Source of the DNA: Planctomycetota bacterium
Lineage (GTDB): Bacteria; Planctomycetota; Phycisphaerae; WQYP01
Direction of reading: 5' to 3'
Length of the DNA: 43,576 nt
Assembly: GCA_021800165.1 (NCBI GenBank)
Contig: JAJYZF010000030.1
Span: 1 to 43,576, forward strand
Both the position numbers and the translations under genes were made by a program. Under the pieces are notes generated by a model. It saw only the letters and a program-made list of their open reading frames with translations, searched no databases and was not told the DNA's origin. The stretch's first letter is position 1. Each line of letters starts with the position of its first letter. Shown here one piece after another: positions 38,456 to 43,576 of the stretch.

Positions 38456-41400
38456 ATGCCGGAACAACCCGCCTTCAAAATCAAGCCCGCCGCCATCCAT
38501 CCTCACCCGCGATCAGTTTCCACCATTGCCTACGCGGAGTTGCACGTCACCAGCAATTTCTCGTTTCTGCGCGGGGCCAGCCATCCGGAAGAACTCGTGG
38601 CCACGGCAGCCGCCCTGGGATACCGGGCCATCGCCCTTACCGATCATGCCTCCATGGCCGGCATGGTGCGGGCTTACGTGGCTGCCAAGGCGGCAGATAT
38701 TCCCCTGATTCCCGGCTGTCGCATTGATCTGGCGGATCATGACACCACCCTGCTTTTGTACCCCGTGGATCGCGCCGCCTGGGGCCGGTTATGCCGGCTT
38801 ATCACGCTGGGCCGCGGCCGCGCCAACAACAAAGCCACTTCCATCATTCATCTGGCGGATCTTCAGCCGTATCAACACAACTTGCTTTCGGTGGTGATTG
38901 CTCCATCGATCATCACCGCTTCTTTCCCGAAAGTGCTGCGGCAATTGCGCGATATATTTGATGACGACCGCCTGTCGCTGGCGATGACCCCGCGGTACGG
39001 CCACGATGATGCCGGCCATGCCGCGGAACTCCGGGCATTGTCCCAACACGTGCGGGTGCCCATCGTGGCGGTCAACAACGTGCTTTATCACCATCCACAA
39101 CGCCGGGTTTTACAGGATGTGCTCACCTGTATACGCTGCCGCCGCACCCTGGATCAACTGGGCCTGCAGCGCGCGGCCCATGCCGAGCGTTATCTCAAAA
39201 CGCCCCAACAATTGGCCCGTCTTTTCGCCTTTTATCCGCAGGCGTTGCAGCGCACGATTGACATCGCCCAACGGGCGGCCGGTTTTTCCCTGGATCAACT
39301 GGTCTATCAGTATCCCCATGAAATACATCCACCCGGCCAATCCGCCATGGATTACCTGATTGACCTGACCTGGCAGGGAGCGGCCCGGCGGTATTCCCAC
39401 GCCATTCCCGCCGCCATCCGCCGCCAACTGGAACATGAATTTAATTTAATCCGGGAATTAAATTATCCCGCCTATTTTTTAACCGTTTATGACATTGTGC
39501 AATTCGCCCGGTCGCGCGGCATTCTGTGTCAGGGCCGCGGGGCCGCCGCCAATTCCGCCGTCTGCTATTGCCTGGGCATTACCGCCGTGGATCCGACACG
39601 TATTGATCTTTTAATGGAACGCTTCATCAGCAAACAACGGGATGAACCTCCCGATATCGATATCGACTTTGAACATCAGCGCCGGGAAGAGGTGATTCAA
39701 TATATTTACCGCCGTTTCGGCCGCCACCGCGCCGCCCTTACCGCCGAAGTTATCACCTATCGGCCCCGCAGCGCCCTGCGCGATGTCGGCAAGGCCCTGG
39801 GGCTTTCCCAAAGTTGCGTCGACCAACTGGCCAAATCCACCGACTGGTGGAATTCAGCCGTCGGCGAACCGCGAACATTGCGGGCCAGCGGAGTGAATCC
39901 CACTGATCCCACCATCGGCTTGCTGCATCGGCTGGCATCCGACATTTTGGGCTTCCCCCGCCATCTTTCCCAGCATGTCGGCGGGTTTGTCATCACCGAA
40001 GACCCCCTGTGCGAATTGGTGCCCATTGCCCATGCCGCCATGCCCGACCGCACCATCATTGAATGGGATAAAGACGATCTGGATGCCATGGGTATTTTGA
40101 AAATTGATGTGCTGGCTTTGGGCATGCTAACCTGTATCCGCAAGGCCATTGATCTGGTGAATCAATCGGCGGCAGCAGTCCTACCTGCCACCGCCCCTGG
40201 GCCACCCCTGGAATTTCATACCATACCCGCCGAAGTACCGGCGGTATACGACATGCTGTGCCGGGCCGATTCCCTGGGCGTTTTTCAGGTGGAATCACGG
40301 GCCCAAATGGCCATGCTGCCGCGGTTGAAACCCCGTTGTTATTACGACCTGGTCATTGAAGTGGCCATTATCCGCCCCGGCCCCATTCAGGGCGGCATGG
40401 TTCACCCCTACTTGCGGCGGCGCCAGGGCGACCAGCCCGTAAGTTACCCCAGCCTGGCGGTGCGGCAAGTGCTGGAACGCACTTTGGGAGTACCGCTGTT
40501 TCAGGAACAGGTGATGCGTCTGGCGATGGTGGCGGCGGGTTTTTCCGCCGGCCAGGCCGATGCCTTGCGCCGCGGCATGGCCGCCTGGAAACGCCGCAGT
40601 GGCCAACTGCAATCCTTCGCAGATCCCTTCATTCAAGGCCTGCTCGCCAACGGTTACACGCCGGATTTCGCCCGGCAATGCTTGGTGCAGATCCAAGGCT
40701 TTGGCGAATATGGTTTTCCTGAATCGCACGCCGCTTCATTTGCACTGTTGGTATACGTATCGGCATGGTTGAAATGTGTACATCCCGCGGCTTTCGCCGC
40801 CGCCTTACTCAACAGCCAACCCATGGGGTTTTATCAGCCGGCCCAGATTATCCGCGATGCTCGCGCCCACGGCGTGATGGTTCTGCCTGTGGATGTCAAT
40901 TTTTCCCACTGGGATTGCACCCTGGAAGCTCTGCCCCTTCGCCAACCCGACCACCCGGAGCAACCTTCCCCGGCCACGCCCACAGCGCCGCCGAACCATC
41001 CCCTGGCCCTGCGCCTGGGCTTTTGTATGATTTATTCCATCCATCGCCGTGCGGCCCGGTCCATTGTGCATACCCGTAACCTCAACGGTCCCTTTACCAC
41101 CTTGCGCAACGTTCTTACCGTGCCGGGCGTTTCTTTGGCCGATCTGCGTCGCCTGGCTCAGGCGGATGCTTTTACTTCCCTGGGCCTGACCCGCCAACAG
41201 GCGCTCTGGTGCATCGGCGCAATGACTGAGGCTCCACTGCCTCTGTTTGACTCCCCCGCCGCCGCTCCACTGGTCGATTCCACCGCGGTATCCGCACTGC
41301 CGCCAATTGCTCCCACTCAACAGGTGGTTGTAGATTACCGGCACATGGGCCTGTCCCTGAAAAATCATCCTTTGTTTTTTATCCGCTCTACGCTTGCGGA

Positions 41401-41752
41401 TATGCGAATCTTGCCTCTATCCGCCCTGACCGATCCTGCTTTAAGCCCACACGCCGGTACCGTCGGCGTGGCCGGACTGGTGCTGGTACGACAACGCCCC
41501 CAAACCGCCAAAGGTATTTTGTTTGTAACTCTGGAAGACGAAACCGGCACCGCCAATTTGATTATTCGCCCCCATATTTACCGGCGATTCCGCAACGCCA
41601 TACGCAGCAGTGTCGGCCTGATTGCCTGGGGCAAATTACAACGACAAGATCAGGTGGTGCATGTACTGGTAACCCACGCCCAAGATATGGCGACCTGCCG
41701 ACCTACCGCCGCCGGGGCTGACATTCCCAGCGTTTCCCGTGATTTTCACTAA
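38456..41752 (+). CDS. dnaE2: Error-prone DNA polymerase III alpha subunit (ImuC)
   Basis: A 1098 aa C-family polymerase that, with ImuB, copies damaged DNA at the cost of mutations. The N-terminal PHP domain starts YAELHVTSNFSFLRGASHPEEL and continues with ALTDHASMAG. The polymerase active site is PDIDIDFEHQRREEVIQYIY (near 398-417). Also typical are GRGAAANSAVCYCLGIT before it and FQEQVMRLAMVAAGFSAGQAD and ESHAASFALLVYVSAWLKCVHP after it. The C-terminal OB domain (about 1000-1060) contains LVLVRQRPQTAKGILFVTLED. The length fits DnaE2 rather than DnaE1. AAGGTG precedes the ATG at 6 nt. Transcribed with imuB. Confidence 0.95.
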   Translation: MPEQPAFKIKPAAIHPHPRSVSTIAYAELHVTSNFSFLRGASHPEELVATAAALGYRAIALTDHASMAGMVRAYVAAKAADIPLIPGCRIDLADHDTTLLLYPVDRAAWGRLCRLITLGRGRANNKATSIIHLADLQPYQHNLLSVVIAPSIITASFPKVLRQLRDIFDDDRLSLAMTPRYGHDDAGHAAELRALSQHVRVPIVAVNNVLYHHPQRRVLQDVLTCIRCRRTLDQLGLQRAAHAERYLKTPQQLARLFAFYPQALQRTIDIAQRAAGFSLDQLVYQYPHEIHPPGQSAMDYLIDLTWQGAARRYSHAIPAAIRRQLEHEFNLIRELNYPAYFLTVYDIVQFARSRGILCQGRGAAANSAVCYCLGITAVDPTRIDLLMERFISKQRDEPPDIDIDFEHQRREEVIQYIYRRFGRHRAALTAEVITYRPRSALRDVGKALGLSQSCVDQLAKSTDWWNSAVGEPRTLRASGVNPTDPTIGLLHRLASDILGFPRHLSQHVGGFVITEDPLCELVPIAHAAMPDRTIIEWDKDDLDAMGILKIDVLALGMLTCIRKAIDLVNQSAAAVLPATAPGPPLEFHTIPAEVPAVYDMLCRADSLGVFQVESRAQMAMLPRLKPRCYYDLVIEVAIIRPGPIQGGMVHPYLRRRQGDQPVSYPSLAVRQVLERTLGVPLFQEQVMRLAMVAAGFSAGQADALRRGMAAWKRRSGQLQSFADPFIQGLLANGYTPDFARQCLVQIQGFGEYGFPESHAASFALLVYVSAWLKCVHPAAFAAALLNSQPMGFYQPAQIIRDARAHGVMVLPVDVNFSHWDCTLEALPLRQPDHPEQPSPATPTAPPNHPLALRLGFCMIYSIHRRAARSIVHTRNLNGPFTTLRNVLTVPGVSLADLRRLAQADAFTSLGLTRQQALWCIGAMTEAPLPLFDSPAAAPLVDSTAVSALPPIAPTQQVVVDYRHMGLSLKNHPLFFIRSTLADMRILPLSALTDPALSPHAGTVGVAGLVLVRQRPQTAKGILFVTLEDETGTANLIIRPHIYRRFRNAIRSSVGLIAWGKLQRQDQVVHVLVTHAQDMATCRPTAAGADIPSVSRDFH

Positions 41753-41856
41753 GGGCTCGGCCGTCCCCATCACCTTGCCCATTTTTGCCCATTCTTTCTC
41801 CTGCCCCCCGTTTGCGGTATCATTGCCCCACCCGAGTCTTTTGGATGTAGAGTTTT

Positions 41857-42252
41857 ATGCCCGATCCAAATCATAAACCACCCGATCTCAACACCCAAAT
41901 GTCCGCCGAACGCACCATGCTGGCCTGGATACGCACCGGCCTGGCCCTGATGGGCTTTGGATTTGTGGTGGCCAAATTCGGGCTATTTTTACGCCGCCTG
42001 GCGGAAATTCAAAACCTCCACATGCCCGCACCCCGCGGTACGTCTTATTCCCTTTGGATCGGCGTTTGCCTGGTGCTGGTGGGCGTGGGCGTGAATGTAT
42101 TTTCCGCCATCCGCAACCGCAACCTCATGGCCGTGCTGCAACGCGGCGAATCGCCGACCAAACCCCAATTCCCACTGGCCTTTTACATCGCCTTGATTAT
42201 GGCCGCCATCGGCATCGCCATCGCCATCTATCTGGCCAAACTCCAGCCCTGA
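41857..42252 (+). CDS. DUF202 (YidH-type) membrane protein
   Basis: A 131 aa protein with three membrane helices (about 28-46, 65-83 and 107-126). The N-terminal SAERTMLAWIRTGLALMGFGFVVAKF is the DUF202 signature. The function of this family is not established. It lies 104 bp after dnaE2, so it may or may not share the transcript. Its last 25 bases overlap the end of the convergent PEP-CTERM gene. Confidence 0.88.
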   Translation: MPDPNHKPPDLNTQMSAERTMLAWIRTGLALMGFGFVVAKFGLFLRRLAEIQNLHMPAPRGTSYSLWIGVCLVLVGVGVNVFSAIRNRNLMAVLQRGESPTKPQFPLAFYIALIMAAIGIAIAIYLAKLQP

Positions 42253-43571
42253 CAAGCGGCCCGTCCCCGCCGCCGGGCCACAAGCGCCAGCGCACCGCCA
42301 AGAACCAACGGCAGCCACGCGGGCGGCTCGGGCGTGGTGAAATAGGTGAACCCCTGGGCATCACCCGAATATGCAGCGGGAAGGGCACTCGGATTCAGGG
42401 CAAAGTCTGTACCCTCATTGCCAAAAATAGTGGCGGTTGCAGCGCCTGCCAGAGTGGCACCGGAGCTCAAGGTGAACGCACTGGAATCAGATACCGCCCA
42501 CATTGTAAAGTCATAGCCCCGCCCACGATGGGTGGTGTCGGGAACCACGGTGTAGCCCTCATCCGCGAAATCGCCATTGGCAAAAGTCTGACTGGAAGAA
42601 TTAGCCAAACCGTTAATCAGCAGCGAAAGCTGGTTTGTCCCAGAACCGGTGATTATAACACCATTCAAGATGTTGTTCATTGTGCTGATGGCGAAAAGAA
42701 CCGGGCCGGCCCCAATTTGTCCCGTCGGCGCTCCCGGCCCGGACGTGATCGTGCCGTTTAGGGAAAACTCGACAAAACTGCCGCTTAGCGGTATGTAACC
42801 TCCGCCGCTCCACAGCAGCGTGGTCCTGCCCGTCACGCTGGTGGCCGCATTGTTTCTTGCGCTCATAGCGCCTGTGGATGCCGAAATGATCGCGGGCTGC
42901 GATCCGAAGCCGACCGTGATACCGGTCGGAGCGATCGGCGACGAACTCCAAGTCACGCCTGCGCCGCTGGAGGACACGGTGGCACTGACACCTGCGTACG
43001 CCGAATCACCAGCGGTTGTAGTTGGCGCGATCACATATCCCGGAAGCGCGCCGGCACCGAGATTGTACGTATCCGGGCCGGTGCTCTTCGTGTTGGCCGT
43101 CAGGCTCGCGTAATTGGAACTGGATTGGGCAAAATCATACACCACTTCCGGCGGTGGACCGGGCACATAGCCACTGACATCAACGACGGCGCTGGGGGGC
43201 GTAACAGCCGACAAGAGCAATGCCCCGGCCCCGCTGGAATTGAAGCTGTTGGAAGATCCGATCGGGTACGGCGGAGGTGGCACAGACGCCGCCGTCGTGA
43301 GCACCGGATAGCCGCCCCCCGCGCTGACAAGCACGTTGGTTGCCGTGGGAAAATACCCACCAGCAGCGCCCACGAATCCGCCCGCGTTGCCCCACGTCGG
43401 CAAACCACCCGTACCGGGTGCATACGAGCCTGAGCCGAGCGTTACGCCGACCACCGGGTTGGTGCCGGGTGTCACGCCCAAGTTGGCACCTGGCGCTTGC
43501 TGCACGCCAAGCAGCACCGTTCCTCCCGCCGCCACAAGCGCCGCCGTTAAATTAGTCCTGCAAATCGGCAT
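42228..43571 (-). CDS. PEP-CTERM sorting-domain surface protein
   Basis: A 447 aa exported protein. The N-terminus has a signal peptide (about 1-29). The body is G/A/S/T/P-rich and beta-like, with low complexity around 40-110. The C-terminus has TTPEPPAWLPLVLGGALALVARRRG (in parts: PEP near 414, membrane segment 419-433, basic cluster), the PEP-CTERM signal processed by exosortase. Such proteins are linked to exopolysaccharide and cell-surface structures. No exosortase gene is in the window. ATG 43571 is 5 bases from the window edge, so its Shine-Dalgarno sequence is not visible and the start could lie further upstream. Confidence 0.85.
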   Translation of the reverse strand: MPICRTNLTAALVAAGGTVLLGVQQAPGANLGVTPGTNPVVGVTLGSGSYAPGTGGLPTWGNAGGFVGAAGGYFPTATNVLVSAGGGYPVLTTAASVPPPPYPIGSSNSFNSSGAGALLLSAVTPPSAVVDVSGYVPGPPPEVVYDFAQSSSNYASLTANTKSTGPDTYNLGAGALPGYVIAPTTTAGDSAYAGVSATVSSSGAGVTWSSSPIAPTGITVGFGSQPAIISASTGAMSARNNAATSVTGRTTLLWSGGGYIPLSGSFVEFSLNGTITSGPGAPTGQIGAGPVLFAISTMNNILNGVIITGSGTNQLSLLINGLANSSSQTFANGDFADEGYTVVPDTTHRGRGYDFTMWAVSDSSAFTLSSGATLAGAATATIFGNEGTDFALNPSALPAAYSGDAQGFTYFTTPEPPAWLPLVLGGALALVARRRGRAACQGWSLAR

Positions 43572-43576
43572 GATTG

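Overview
The window looks like a chromosomal segment of a planctomycete-like bacterium, possibly class Phycisphaerae. The signs are a C-terminal PEP-CTERM sorting signal, a CsrA with a long tail, an imuB-dnaE2 mutagenesis pair, a TatC with a large periplasmic insertion, and moderately high GC. This assignment is inference; there is no rRNA to confirm it. I recognise no phage, plasmid, CRISPR, rRNA or tRNA genes, and no complete transposase gene.

Layout: 1-6227 is a gltBD glutamate synthase operon with a good sigma-70-type promoter and a structured leader. 6228-8429 (minus) holds a Fur-like regulator, a class V aminotransferase and a NifU-type scaffold. 8844-9782 (plus) encodes a secreted protein with a duplicated domain that I cannot name. 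9984-13270 (minus) is NUDIX, DinB-like, frr, pyrH and tsf. 13813-15388 (plus) is a small membrane protein and an M19 dipeptidase. 15499-20680 (minus) is tatC, a LolD/MacB-type ABC ATPase, its permease and lysS, followed by a large glycosyltransferase (21103-22890). 23151-29125 (plus) is a membrane protein, a ClC channel, csrA, an L,D-transpeptidase and recA. 29144-31317 (minus) is a membrane protein and a YnbE/YdbL-like lipoprotein. 31987-33557 (plus) is an alcohol dehydrogenase and a thiol peroxidase. 33614-35972 (minus) is a membrane-anchored thioredoxin and RNase Y. 36818-42252 (plus) is imuB, dnaE2 and a DUF202 protein. The last gene (minus) is a PEP-CTERM surface protein.

Two observations stand out. 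First, five copies of a 154-179 bp element (6744, 8665, 9818, 13475, 34184) share imperfect terminal inverted repeats (GGGACCGSGCAAAAATAA). They are mostly flanked by a directly repeated TTA and all lie in the same orientation. At three of the five, the right-hand flank is exactly the stop codon of the neighbouring minus-strand gene; at a fourth it overlaps a start codon. This looks like a non-autonomous mobile element (MITE-like) or a structured intergenic RNA family. Second, the recA and imuB promoters, about 9 kb apart, share an 11/14 motif (GTTAGGTAT core) overlapping the -10 box. In front of imuB the motif is a perfect palindrome, TGTTA-N4-TAACA. This is a strong candidate for the lineage's LexA/SOS operator. 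It would tie recA to an imuB-dnaE2 cassette that has no adjacent imuA or lexA.

How the genes work together: most of the window is housekeeping, covering nitrogen assimilation, translation factors, envelope export and remodelling, RNA turnover and redox defence. The repeats are scattered among these genes. The recA/imuB/dnaE2 set probably forms a damage-inducible mutagenesis regulon.
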